From assembly GCA_905250125.1 (NCBI GenBank), contig CAJNOL010000829.1, positions 1 through 64,000 of the forward strand: a stretch of DNA of 64,000 nt. The letters are read 5' to 3'. Positions 1 to 17,506 of the stretch are shown piece by piece. Each line of letters begins with the position of its first letter. The stretch's first letter is position 1. This DNA is from Rotaria sordida. Its lineage: Eukaryota; Rotifera; Eurotatoria; Philodinida; Philodinidae. Made by a program: the position numbers and the translations under genes. The notes under the pieces are model-generated. The model was given only the letters and a program-made list of their open reading frames with translations, searched no databases and was not told where the DNA came from.

Positions 1-375
1 AATCTTGTTGTTGATTCATAATTGAAAAAAGATCTGTGTTCTATAAAGTTCTATTGATATTTGTGTATCAATTTTAATATTATATAATGGTGTTTCATAA
101 TATATATGATTTGTTAATACACATGTATTTAAACTAAAATGATGTGATGGTCCAAAAGGAAAAATACGATTAATATATTTATAAGCATAAGCAGCTGTTG
201 ATCCACTATGATTATATCCGGCATGTAGTGCAATAATAGCTCGTATATTTGATTGATCATTTATGTTATGAGTTACTTGTTCAAGCTATGTTGCTAATTA
301 CTGATTAAGATAATTTCTATCGGCTATATATCAACTTCCAGCATGTAATGCTTCACGAAATGAATTTGATGACAT
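1..375 (-). pseudogene. MEMO1: MEMO1-like gene, 5' part, with three in-frame stops
   Basis: Read on the minus strand from ATG at 375, this matches the N-terminus of MEMO1, a non-metallo relative of class III extradiol dioxygenases linked to cell motility and redox control. Recognisable blocks in order are FREALHAGS, RAIIALHAGY, GSTAAYAYK, RIFPFGPSHH and YETPLYNIKID. Three stops interrupt one continuous frame: a TGA where the family has Trp (HAGSW), a TAA at a probable Gln, and a TAG at another family Trp (LEGW-type position). The conserved Pro of the APHAGY block is Leu. The ATG is preceded by a TTTTCAG acceptor-like sequence, so a 5' exon may exist. The rest of the gene lies beyond the window start. 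I read it as a decayed paralog. Sequencing error is less likely because the frame is otherwise intact and the key Pro is also changed. Confidence 0.85.
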
Positions 376-1878
376 CTGAAAATGAATATTAATTTGTTTT
401 GAAACTTTGAAAGAAAAAAAATGTTTAACTAATATTTAAATATTTAAAAGTGAAAGATATTGTAAAAAAGATTTGATTGAAAATATTAAATCATACATGA
501 ATTCAAATTCTTAAAGATAACGAATTTCGAAGATTCTATTTCTTATTCGATGAATTTTTGTAAGAGAATAATGACTAGTGTAATGAAAATTCACTAGAAC
601 CAATCTATATGCTTTTTTTTGAAAAAACTTAATAATTACAAATATTACGAAGATCTTATACGAAAGTAAATTTTTTGAATAAATACTAGCTAGTGAACAT
701 CTTTAGTTTTCGACCTTATATTAAGAATTACGAATAGGGCTTGATGAGACAGAGACAAATCGAGAAGAAGTCGAGTACATGACTTGTCTCGAAGAGAAAG
801 TAATAGACTTTTTTTTTCATTATTTTCGAAACTATTCAAAAAAAGAAAAATTGAGATAATATAATAAAAGAACTCTTTCTTTTCGGTCTACAAAATAATC
901 AAATTTTCATTTAAGTAAACCATAGGGTTGAATACTTTTAGAATTATCATAGTCTCATCAAATCATGTTTATAGGTTAAATGATGATTGATAGTTAGCAA
1001 TGTTCTCTAGTAAGATGTTTATTATTTTACAGAATTTCTTTTTCAAAAAAAAAGTAATTAATAATTTATTCTAAAAATTTTACGATAGATATATCTCAAT
1101 GAGTAGAACAAAAGTTGTCATAGACTCCAAATACTTGTATCTAGGAAATATCTGAGTCGCAAACGCTGAAAATCATCCCGCTTTCTCAGCCATAATTAGT
1201 TCGATAAAGCTGGAATTTTCTATTTACAGATACTAGACACTATTTTTTGTGTAAAAATTGGTTTCGAGAAAAATAAAAGAAAGCAAATTCTCCCGTATGT
1301 ATCAGGACTTTTATCTTCTACTAAAATGATCGAAAACTAGTGGTGTGAAAGATTCACGATCTCAGCACCTTTGGCATGAGAAATAATCATTATCATCATT
1401 AGGAGAGTTTTGCATATGAAGAATAATTGCAACGGGAATTTTTCTGCTAGGAATTTCGAGAGTTTGATTGAATAGAAGCACTAACTAAGAACGAACAGCC
1501 TCATTCATATAACATTTGAAAGAAAACATTTCGAAGCTAAACTAGCGATGAAAAACCAAAAATCGAAAAAAGTTATACTCACATCCAGAAAGGTAAAAAA
1601 GGATCAACGTAAACTTTTGAATAGCAACCGCAAGCATCGTATCAGAATATAATAGTATTCCGAAGAGACAAACATAAATTTATATCCATATTCTCTTTAT
1701 TTATGATTAAAAACATGCAATTTATAGACAACCATCCAAAACTTTCATTTGTTTTTCTTTTAAACGAAAAAAAAAACTGTTCCTTGTCTTACAATATTGC
1801 AATCGTTGTCAACACAAAAACAAAGAAAAATTCTTTACAATGACAAAAATACTAGATCAAAAGACATATAATTTATGA
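376..1878. other. Spacer, no gene seen
   Basis: About 1.5 kb of AT-rich sequence between the MEMO1-like start and the 3' end of the METAP2 gene. I see no coding exon, RNA gene or inverted repeat here. Tttatt runs near 1,700 could serve as a minus-strand polyadenylation signal for METAP2. Confidence 0.5.
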
Positions 1879-6566
<4,688 letters not shown>

Positions 6567-9500
6567 TTTTTTTCTTCTTTGGAACAATATTTTCCTTCTT
6601 CTCTCTTTTCAAATGATATCTTTTATATTCTCTCAACAACACCAATAAAAAATTACTCATTGCCTTTTTCCAAAAAATGTTTCATTTAGATGTCTCTGCT
6701 GTAGTTTTTCTTTCCATATAGTTAGTAGCAAGAATAAAACAATGAACAGAGTGAGTGAGTCAAACAAGTAAACTGAGAGAAGAAAAATTGCTCATTTTAT
6801 ATAGAAATTAAGAACCAATCAGGATGCGTATCCTTACTTTACCGTAATTTAATCATGTCGTTTCCTTTTTCGTTTCATTGATACTTCCAGAATAATACTA
6901 AAACTTTTTAATTTAATATTGATATTAAATCAAATGAAATCAATTATGAAAAAAATAAAAGAAAAGTGAATGAGTATATTAGTGATTTTATCAAAGTTCG
7001 ATACTTCAATTTTGAAAGAGATTTTTCTGTTTTGTTGGAAGTTGAATTCAAAGGATGATTTCAATTTAACTATCATTTTTAATCGATCGAAAATCGAGCG
7101 TTTATGATTCGATGATCATCTTAATAAATCCAGTAGTAGTAATTCATATTTCCTAATTTTCATTCTTTTTTTTTTTATTGTAGCAAATGATTCTTTATTA
7201 TTAATTTACTGTACATAAAAGAAATAATTTATATTGAATGTAAGAATCGTAATTTAATCAGAACGAACTCTGCACTAACGTCCATTATAGATTTATTATT
7301 GTCCATTGTATTTAACGAAAGAAAAACAACAAACGACTAATAGTAACAATGAATATCATCAGCTCTTTTATTCAATTTTGTTCATTTTTTAAATCTTACA
7401 TAAAAATATTTACAATCAATTAATATTGAAATAAAGAAACATTCACAGTCACTATATAAATGTTCAAGAAATTCTTTCATTGAATTCGATTATGGAAGTG
7501 TATAACAAAGAGTTGTGAATCTATTACTTATGTTCATGTCATGTGGAATGACCTGTGTCTGCTACATACAACTTTTTTATCGATATTTTCATACTATTTT
7601 TTTTTTACATTGAGTTCAAGAAATATCTTAAAACTATCATTAAGCAGTCTTTGAAGACCTATAATGAATAAGTCGTGCTGATCTTATTTATAATTGCTAG
7701 GTAGACAACATTTGAATAATTCTCTAAAATACATTGCTGACATTGAAAAACGATTCAATTTTTTTTTTCGTTAATGGGAATTGCCAAATAACTTTTTTTG
7801 AATTATTTCATACATCAATCGATAGATTTTATTGAAATGTGTTCGATGATATGACGTACATTCTTCAAATATGTCTTTGCATTATACTACACAATGATCA
7901 AGACGATTCGGATTATCAAGTTATCCAAAAACAAGTGCGTATTTTTTTTAATATTCTCCATTCGTTGGCTTCATAAGTAAATGTCATAGTTGAGAAGATC
8001 CATTATTTTGTATTCTAGGTGCTCCATTTGAAATTTATTCAAATTTCAATTCTCATCTTCCTTACCTCATATCGAAATAATAGCTCATATACATGCGTAA
8101 ACATTGAAAAACGACTGTAATAATTCTCTGATTCAGAAAGGTATCCTTGTTGAATTTCATGTATTTGTATTAGCCACCAAATTTATTTCAAATATTTTTG
8201 ATTCTACTTTGCCACATATAATTAATGACGTTATAGAAACTATTTTTTCCTATTTGTACTATGAATATTAATTTTGTACGTATTAATTTTTATTTATGAA
8301 TCTTATTTATGAAAAAAATAACGTTTGAAAACAATAGAAAGTATATATATAGAGTCTAATAAAGGTAGATAAACAAAACTATATGCACCAATGAGATAAT
8401 ATTATGTCAAAATATGACCTTCATTGATGTTGTTTACCTTATAGTGAAAGATATTCTGTAATTTAGAATGAGGTATTAAGATCTTAAAGCAGTGAAAATA
8501 ATGACCAACGTTTGCTACTATTTGCGATAGGAATTAAGTCGTTTTATAGTTATTTCAAATCGTTAAACTCGTCCTTTTCGATAGTCGAAATGATCGATCT
8601 GGAAATGAATGCGAAATATCAAGGTCTTGTATGAATAATACTATACATTTCTAACAAATATTGATTGATATTATTCATAGTGCTTGTCATGAATCGGTCT
8701 ATGAAGAATCTTTGTGGAAATGAAAACAGTATTGTCATTCGTATAAATTTGACCGAATAAAAAAATATAGAAGGAAATTTACATTGATATATTCGATCAC
8801 AAAGATGAAATTTTTATTTTGTTCAACAAAGAGAAATATAGCTGTATGGATAATGAGTATTAACGATAAAAATAAAAGAATCAACTGATAAAAAAGGAAG
8901 TACAAAGTCAACATAAAAGTTCACTTTTTTTCTGATTACCAATGATAAACCATTTAATAATTCTTCAACATTTATTTCTTTGTTTATATCCGAGTGATCG
9001 TCGGAAACAATGGCTTAAACGATTTTAAACCGCTACAAAACGGCTCAATTCTTGCCGTAAATGAAGAAGACTGATAGTTATTTTTCAGTGGTTTTTAGTC
9101 TTGATATGTCTTCTCAGATTACGTTCCGTTTTTTATCAATACGTAAACAGTATCGTTTAGAGTTGTTTTCGTCAAAAATCGATGCGTAGTATTAGAACCG
9201 TATTTACATTGTATAATGTCTTATTTATACTATTTTCTGCCGCTTACTGCTTATTTAAATTACTCCAATTGAACTCTGCTTATACTTTCTATTATTATAT
9301 AACAAATTTAATTTCATAAATAGAATTCTTACGTACAGATTTACCAGCACAAGCTGTATCGAAAGTAGACGCATGACAAAGAAGCACACATAGACACAAT
9401 AATTATATTTATTATACGTGAAAGTATCGTTAAACATGCTGTGAGATAAAGAAGTTCATTAATTAAAAAAAATCTATAATTTCAAGTATATATATTTTTA

Positions 9501-12369
9501 ACAAAAAACTTACGACAGTCAGTTTTTGCTATTTTTAAATATTTATGGGATGTTGTTTCGATATGCAGTGAGCAATATTATTGGAAATGGAATAAACTTT
9601 TTACTAGACATCTAGAATACAAAAGAATAGATTGTATATCCTCTTTAGCACTCATCTGTGACAACAAAATGGAGAGAAAAAAAAAGTACGCTAAGATGTA
9701 TACTTTTACTCGATAACGTTACATTAAAATCATGCCAATCATCGTGTGGTGTGACATAGAGATGATCTTGTAGAGTGTACGTCATATCCACGAATAGATC
9801 TCAACAAAATCTAGCCATTGATATTAGAAATTGCTCAAAAAAATTAAATGAGACCTCACATTAACAAAAAAAAATTTAAATGCATTTCAACCTCAACAAA
9901 ACATGAGAGAGTGATTCAATTAAAAACGATACATAAGATTTAAAGATTCATTTTTGATTCCGTGTGAAAATAACTTGAAAACATGGAGGTCAAAACAGTA
10001 GTTATTTCTCTGAAATGTAAACAATGATCATAACGAATGTTGTTTTCGATATGTCCAATTGCCTTTGTCATGATCACCATCAAAGACACGGATATAAGAT
10101 TTCCGATCATGAGTCATAATTATATGTATCAACTCCTTTAAATCTTTTTTGTTTGAACTCATACTTATAGTATTGATTTAATGTTTCTGTTATCATTAAT
10201 ATCTTTTATGTTACACATATGTCACACTTTGCAACACACAACGAACGATACATTAAACTATGACACAAGATGCACGTTGCGATACGCTGTGGAAAAAGTC
10301 GTTCGAATCTATATCAAACACATGTGTCATCTTTCTTTTGAAAGTAAATAATGATTGCTTATTCATTTATGTTGATCATTCATTAATCTCGTAACGTGTT
10401 CTCGAACAATAATTAATCAAGAAATTATTGAGAAATACATTTGCGTAAATATATAAATGTGACATATTCAACTACATTGGTTGTATTATAGGTGTACGAG
10501 CAAAGCAAAATAGTCATTGAAAACTTAGTAGAAGACAATCTATTGATGTATCTATAATGTGACGCATGTTCTTCGAAGAGTCTATCACAATATCACATTG
10601 ACGTACATACGGTATATCTGATTTTAGCATGTTTATGAAAAAAATATGTGTGTTATTACATGAAAGAAAAATAGTCAATAGAGAAAGAAACCAAGAGAAA
10701 AAATTGGATAGAACGAACGAACGAAAGGGATAATTAAAACTAACATTATACATACGTGAAGAAAAAAAAGCATACGAATAACACATATGGAGATAATCTT
10801 TAACGTAATTTCTGTTTTATTGTACATCTCTAGCACGTGCTATAACAGAGATGTTCACTTAATTTAATTCTAACTATGCAACTATTGGTAGAAAATAAAA
10901 GAGATTAAAAAGATATGTTGTTTAAGAATAAGTCAGAAAGAAACAAGAAAAGATCCTTGATGGATTAACTTTTAATAGGAATTCGTGATTAGCTATGATC
11001 ACGTTCAAACACGATTGAAAAAATCAATCCTAATATTTACTATGATAACAAGAGTTTCTATTCAGGAAACAAATTTTGTAAATATGGAAAGATACTATAA
11101 ATTGCTAATTGTTCGAAAAAGTATAGTACTAAGTAAAAACTAATATTTGTTCGGATATTTTTTCAATTACTATCAACCATTCAGACAATGTCACGATTTA
11201 ATTTATGAAAGTCAAATTTCATAGAACAACTTGAATCAATTTTATACTGCTATTATTCCTCATTTTTCCATAGTTTTTGGCTTAATAAAAGCCATGCTGA
11301 TAAAGTCAAGTCTTTATTTTTACAGTTTTTAGATATTATTTCATTTTTTTGGAAAAAATTTACACAACTAAATAGGATAGAAGTTTGATGAGATTACAAA
11401 CATTTTTTTAAATCCTACTCCGAAAAAAAAAATACATAATGAGATATATTTGAATTCATTGAAGACGAATCTTACAATGACATCATTAGATAAAGATAGA
11501 AATCGGTTTCTATTGTGAATTTCAATGGTCTGTAAATAATGAAAAGATCTTGTCGTCACCAGTAAAACTAATACTAAATTAAGAGATACATTTGGTCACT
11601 AATTACTAAATTTATATTCGATCTACTTGTGAAAGACGAATAAAATTTAATGCAAGAATCGCAAAAGAACTTAATTCACTAATAAATCTGATAAATGTGT
11701 ATTGATGAATTCACATTATAAACATTGATTGAGATATATACTGGAAGTAATACACTATAAATTGCATTAAAAACAAAAGCCTGAAAGACAAGAATAGGAA
11801 TGATGCGAATATCGGTTTTTAAGAAATTTTTCGATGAAACATTTGCTACAACAATAGATGTCCTTGTAAAAAATTTTCGAAATTGATTTATGTATTATCA
11901 AGGCAAGACAAAGAGACGACAACTCGTTTCTTGATACGCGCTTTCACTACGTTATAACACCAGATTGTAAGTTCTGATAGATAGATTAAAATAATCAGTG
12001 AAGACACATGTCGATTTCATTCGAAGTTATTGCAACATTATGTTTTTTTCAGTGCTTCTATGTGATATGCATTGCTCGATTAATTGCCATATATAAAATG
12101 GCAGATAACGAGCACAAATATGGATTAAAGAGCGGTGCATATTGAAGATAGGGCACGAATAAAGAGTATTGATAAGACAAAATTAATTATATTTTCAACA
12201 ATCTTTTGTTTTCTTAAAAAATACAATATCTGAAAAGGATTACATTTTCTTAATTATTAATGAAAACAATAACTCTAAAGATGATGTTGATATAGTTATA
12301 GAGAAAAGACAAGAGACAATTTGTATATTTTACTTTTAGATAGATATAATCAAACAATGTATAATAACA
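6567..12369. other. Long spacer, nothing recognised
   Basis: About 5.8 kb of AT-rich sequence upstream of METAP2 and of the broken desaturase gene. The METAP2 promoter should lie in the first few hundred bases (a tttatatag TATA-like string is near 6,795). Short reading frames on both strands (for example 10,514-10,786 minus) have no recognisable motifs or exon structure, and I treat them as chance. No repeat or RNA gene was recognised. Confidence 0.4.
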
Positions 12370-13887
12370 TATGAATTTTTTTTATTATGTATATACTGAT
12401 GAACCACATGTAACACGTCGAAAATAAATTTGTAGTAAATATGATTTAAATATTTTGTTTTTTTTTGAAAATAAATTTTTTTGTCTAAATAATTTAGAAA
12501 AATATCCCGAAATCAAACAATTAATGGGTCATGATTGGCATATCAATACAAGTAATTATATCAGTATTTATTCAAATTATTCTTGCAATATTTTTAAAAG
12601 AATCATCATGGTTGAAATTAATTTGTTTTTGTTTATATTATTGGTGATACTATAAATCATACATTATCATTAACATTATATGAATCAAACCATAATTTAG
12701 TATTTGGTCATTCATGACCAAAATGTAATCATTTATTGAATGTTTTTGCTAATTTACCATTAGGTATACCAATATCAATAACATTAAAAAAATATCATCT
12801 TGATCATCATCGGTAAAAATATTTTGTTGTTTTGTTGTTTTTTTTTATTTAATTATAAATATTTTAAGATTTCAAGGTCATATTATTTATGATACAGATA
12901 TTTCAACACATTTAGAAATTTTTTTATTTTCATCACGTTTTGGTAAATTAATATTTTTAATAATAATCCCATTTCTGTATTCATGTCGATCAATATTTAT
13001 TTTATCAAATACAATACATTATGTAGAATTAATTAATTTAATTATTGTATTTATATTTAATAGTTTAATATTTTATTTTTTTTTTGATATTAAAACTTTA
13101 TTATATTTTATATTAAGTACTATATTTGGATTTTCATTACATTCTATATATGGACATTTTATTGCTGAATATTATGTTTTTAAACAAGGTTATGAAACAT
13201 ATTCTTATTATGGACCACTTAATGCTATCACATATAATGTTGGTTATCACAATGAACATAAACAAAAAAAAAACTTTATTTGGAAGTGTTTTTCCATAAT
13301 ATTTTATTTTTTTAGATCATGATTTTTCATATATATCTGGTAGGAATTTACCAAAAGTACGCAAAATTGCTTCAGAATATTATAATAATTTACCATGTTA
13401 TACAAGGTAAAATTTCTCGTATTTATTTATTTTTTACATTATCTTTGAGAAGTCTTTATTGAATATTAGGAGAAGATTTCATTTATAATATTGTTAACTT
13501 TCTTTATGTAAGACTTTTTAAGATTTTCTTAACTTGCCCATAAGAAATAGTTATGATTTTGCATCATGATAGATTAATTGATCCTTTTATGAAGAGCAAA
13601 TAGAACATTTATTTTGCACCATTAGTTCATTGTTAGACGATGTCTGATGAATATATTTTGTAGGACATTAAAATATTAGCGAAAAAAAAAATCTTACTTC
13701 AGTATCTATGAAACTTTTTCTTGTTAGTTGGATCAAAATACTGTATGATTTTGTTATGAATGATAATGTTGATCCTTGGGCACGTATAACTCGATCAACA
13801 AAAATCGGACATGTGCGAGTATCGAATCAACAAGAATATGACCAACAATTACAAAATACTGTAAATCAATCTAATAAACAAGAATAA
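12370..13887 (+). pseudogene. Dihydroceramide desaturase-like gene, disabled paralog
   Basis: Same family as the intact DEGS1 gene at 15,649-17,506, on the opposite strand and convergent with it. Pieces: about 12,370-12,424 (YTDEPHVTRR, then in-frame TAA), about 12,465-12,812 (KYPEIKQLMGHDW ... YHLDHH), 12,869-13,253 (FQGH ... YNVGYHNE), 13,316-13,406 (DHDF ... LPCYT) and 13,728-13,887 (WIKILYDFVMND ... NKQE). Damage seen: the early TAA; two frameshifts within 12,540-12,660; TGA at 12,715; first-box His replaced by Tyr (YESNHN, family HEIAHN); and the donor splitting the third His box is AT instead of GT. Introns 2 and 4 of the intact copy are absent and an extra 321-nt intron precedes the last piece, so this is an old paralog, not a recent tandem or processed copy. 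The last three pieces remain open, so decay may be recent or the transcript may be re-spliced. Confidence 0.85.
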
Positions 13888-15648
13888 CAAAAATGAAAGT
13901 TTGTTTTCAATGCTTCTTCATTAATATTATCGGTTTTTTGTTTTATCATTGGCGTTGTGTTAGATTTTCTTGTTTTTTTTCTCATTTATTTCGAATACTC
14001 TAATGAAGGGAAGTCATCTAACTGACAAATCACTTTTAATCCGAGAATATAGACATTATATAGATCCAAATTGGCTATAAATATCTTGAAAAGCGTTTGT
14101 GCATTTAGCTTATTGTTGCGAAGATATTATACTTTTACAGTAATTTTTAAATGAAGGTCGTGATAACAGAATAACTGATTTTCAAATTTCAACTTGAAAC
14201 TTTGCATAGTGATAGATTTTAATAAGAGTAGTTTCAAATCGTTTGATTTGCTCCTATCCTGAAATATGAGCATCAAATCTGTTGATTTATATGAGCGATG
14301 TAAGAACCATACTTTTACCATAGTTGTATCTTAGGATAGGAACAACAAGAAGAACAGAAAATTTTACAATAAACTATTCTCGTTAAGACCTGCCACTATG
14401 CAAGATTTCAAGTCAAAATTGGAAAATCAGTTTTTCTGTTACCACAACATTCATTTAAAAATTATCATAACAGTGGAGTGTCTCTGTAACAATAAGTTAA
14501 AGGCACAAACTCTTTTCAAAGTATTCGTAGTTCATTTGAGTCTACATTATGTACATAGTCTCGAATCCATAGCGATTTATCAATTGAAGGACTTCTCTCG
14601 TTCGACATCTCTCTAGATTTTCTAGTTATATTTCTTTTGAGACAATAGTTTTTTTTATTTGTTAATATCTATTAAGTTGGTATATTGTTCTATTTATCGC
14701 TTATTATATGTTTCCAACTAATATATATATATGTTCACAAAATTTTCCATCATTTATCATATTTGTAACTTGAATCTAGAAGAAGAACAAAAACTACTAC
14801 TAATATAAATAAGATTATTGTGCGTATATAAAAATAGACGTGTCATTAAGTGCTTTTTTTATTCATTATTTATTGGCAGAATAACAGAAAAACGAACTAA
14901 ACCAAAGCAAAAAAAAAAAAAAGAAATGGGGAACGATACCTATGTATACATATCCACATACGTACGGACGGAGAAAATTGACGAAACAACATAAAACAAA
15001 AAGAACGCAGTCACATAGGATATTTTTTTTTTCATGCATTTTTGAATTGACACCGATTATCGTTCTGCTTCAGATATCTCAGAGATTGAAAACTTGGTCA
15101 TATACGCAGAGGACAAATATAGTTTGTTTGTTTTTTTCTATTTGAACTATTTCTAATTTTAGTAATTAGGGTGATAATTTGTTGTGACGAAAAAGGGGGT
15201 GGAAAAGGTAATTTAATATCGTTTTCTTGAGTGATTTTAAAAAACAAAAAAACAAGCAACAATTTTATGTTTATATACAGACATAAAGATGTAACTATCA
15301 AAGGACGAATGACAAAAAACATTTAAGTAAACCTGAATGTTTTTTTTCCTCGTATAAAATCTACTCAATTAATCTTCTAAAAATCTGACTCGAATCTAAC
15401 AAAGATAAAAGGATGGTATATTAGTAAACTAAATTCTTATTATTTTACTGATAACTAATGTTCTTAACATAGAAAACATAAGGTCTGAGATTTCGTCATC
15501 AATTGCAAGAAACATTCGGTGTCACAACAATAAAAACAAAAAACAAAAAAAGAAACTTCCACTGAAATGAATACAACAAACCATAAAAACATACACGTAC
15601 AGTTTCGCCTTTTTTTTCTGTTGAGTTTTTTTTTTTAATTTAATTTTA
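13888..15648. other. Spacer between convergent desaturase genes
   Basis: Contains the palindromic repeat at about 14,035-14,640 (listed separately). The remainder (14,640-15,648) is AT-rich with homopurine runs and shows no gene. Confidence 0.45.
14035..14640. repeat. Palindromic copy of a dispersed repeat family
   Basis: The left arm (about 14,035-14,330) and right arm (about 14,395-14,640) are inverted copies of each other. Both arms encode the chance-looking MQ[S/D]FK.K.EN.FCYH when read outward. The same sequence recurs at 16,674-16,945 and 36,060-36,324. Arms are roughly 80% alike by eye. No flanking target duplication could be fixed. Confidence 0.6.
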
Positions 15649-17506
15649 TCATTCATTTTTCAAATGTTCACCATTCGTTAATTGTATCGATGATGATATA
15701 TTTTGTTTACCAGAATGTTTTTTTTTATTTATTAATTTTCTTTCATCTCTTGATAATTGTGTATTATTATTATTATCCGTAACATCATGTAAAACTTCAT
15801 TAACTTTTGATTTATTTTTTAAATCAATTGCATTATTTAATATTAATGCATTCGAACGTATTGTACGACGTACACGAGATTTTGGTCCTAAATCTGGATT
15901 AAGAACAAAATCAATTAATACTTTAATCCATGAAGTATGACATGGTAAATTATCATAATAATCTGGTGCAATTTTTTTTAACTAAAAAAAAACAAAACAA
16001 ACAAAAGATTTTTATTACAAAAAAAAATCCAATCAGATGTTTGTTTTTTTACTTTTGGTAATGAATAACCTGGAATATTTGGAAAATCATGATCTAAAAA
16101 TAAAAACGAAGAAAATAAAATAAAAGTTCTTTTTTTTCTACAATAAAAAAAATTTCTTACGTTCATTATGATAACCAACATTATACGTTAAATAATTAAA
16201 TGGACCATAATAAGAATATGTTTCATAACCCTCAACAAACACATAATGTTCTAAATTTTAAAAAAAACAAACTATTATTTAAAACAACTAAAACTTATAA
16301 AATTTTTTATCTAACCAGATATAAAATGTCCTGAAATAGGATGAAGACCAAGACCAAGTAATGATCCAAATAATAAATAAATAAATGATTTTCTCCCAAG
16401 TACACATATTACAATAATATCAAAAATAATTTCAATTAAAAGATTAATCACTTCAAGAAGTGTTACTGGCTTTGGTACACGTAATAATGGTCGAACACCA
16501 TAAAGTAATGGTTGAGCAATGATATAAAAAATTTTACCAAGACGTGATTGAAATAACCATGCTTCAAAATGTGTTGGTAGATCAGGATCAAGCATATCAT
16601 CACCTTGAAATCTGAAAAACAAAAACAATTTATTTTATAACTAAGAAGACAAATTTCGACAATTGATATACCCACTTTTAAGTCAAGACTATATGTATTA
16701 TGTAGATCCAAATGAGTTATGAATATCGCTCGATTCCTCTCCTCAGAAATTCGATAAAAATCTTTCAATTGATCTCCTGAGTCATGAATCTTCTCAGAAC
16801 ATTCGAGAATTTTCTTGAGAAGAAACACCATATTCATTACAAAAAAAATGTTATAACAGTGCCGTATCCTCGCAGTAATTCATAACTCATTTGAATCTAT
16901 ATAATACGTCTAGGTTTTGACTCAAAAGCGATTCTTCTCTTGTAAATTTTATTTTAACTTACTTATGATGATCAATATGATATTTTTTAAATGTAACTGA
17001 CGATGGTATACATAATGGAAGGTTAGCTATATAACCAAGAATACGATTTGCAATCGGTCTATGATTACCAAAAGCTAAATTATGACCGACTAAAATTTTC
17101 AAAAAAACAAAAAATAATTTTCATAAAATTTTTTATTTGTTATTATTTCATACTTTCATGAAAACTGATTGAAAGTGAATGATTAAGTGTTCCACTAATA
17201 ACATAGGTAAATAGCCATACATATTTCCATGAAAGATCTCGTACTAGAATAGCCATTATTATTTGTATTAATACAGTAACAACTACTTGAACAGCAATAC
17301 GCCAATCATAGCCCATTAATTTTTTTATTTGAGGATATTTTTCTAAAAAACAAAAATAAAATAAAATACCGATAAAAATGTTATTATTTTGTTTTTTTGT
17401 TTAAAGAAGATCAATTAAACATACGTAGCATTTCTTTTCGACGTGTTGTATGTGGTTCATCTGTATAAACAAATCGAAAATCCGAACGTGTAATACGGGC
17501 ACCCAT
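15649..17506 (-). CDS. DEGS1: Sphingolipid delta(4)-desaturase (dihydroceramide desaturase), 7 exons
   Basis: Inserts the 4,5-trans double bond that turns dihydroceramide into ceramide; a multi-pass ER membrane di-iron enzyme. Exons (minus strand): 17506-17425, 17342-17154, 17089-16963, 16611-16316, 16250-16161, 16093-16053, 15981-15649; all GT-AG, 385 residues. The N-terminus ([19 protein letters not shown]) aligns with the Lipid_DES region of human DEGS1 from its first residue, which fixes the start. All three histidine boxes are intact: HEIGH (89-93), HIDHH (128-132) and HNEHH (259-263, split by an intron). [12 protein letters not shown] and YETYSYYGP are near-invariant family blocks. After [10 protein letters not shown] the protein runs about 80 residues further than the human enzyme, in a polar Lys/Asn-rich tail of unknown role. 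A dispersed repeat sits in intron 3. It faces the broken paralog at 12.4-13.9 kb. Confidence 0.96.
16674..16945. repeat. Palindromic dispersed repeat inside DEGS1 intron 3
   Basis: About 16,674-16,740 (TATTATGTAGATCCAAATGA core) and about 16,880-16,945 are inverted partners. They match parts of the repeats at 14,035-14,640 and 36,060-36,324. The whole unit lies inside the 351-nt intron 3 and accounts for most of its excess length. Confidence 0.55.

Noticed and set aside
1-375. Reassigned stop codons (TGA as Trp) to explain the MEMO1-like gene
   Set aside because: Intact genes here use TGG for Trp and TGA/TAA/TAG as true stops; the same frame also has TAA and TAG stops.
16463-16837. 124-codon minus-strand frame over DEGS1 exon 4 and intron 3
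   Set aside because: Wrong frame relative to the verified exon; its 5' half is the dispersed repeat.
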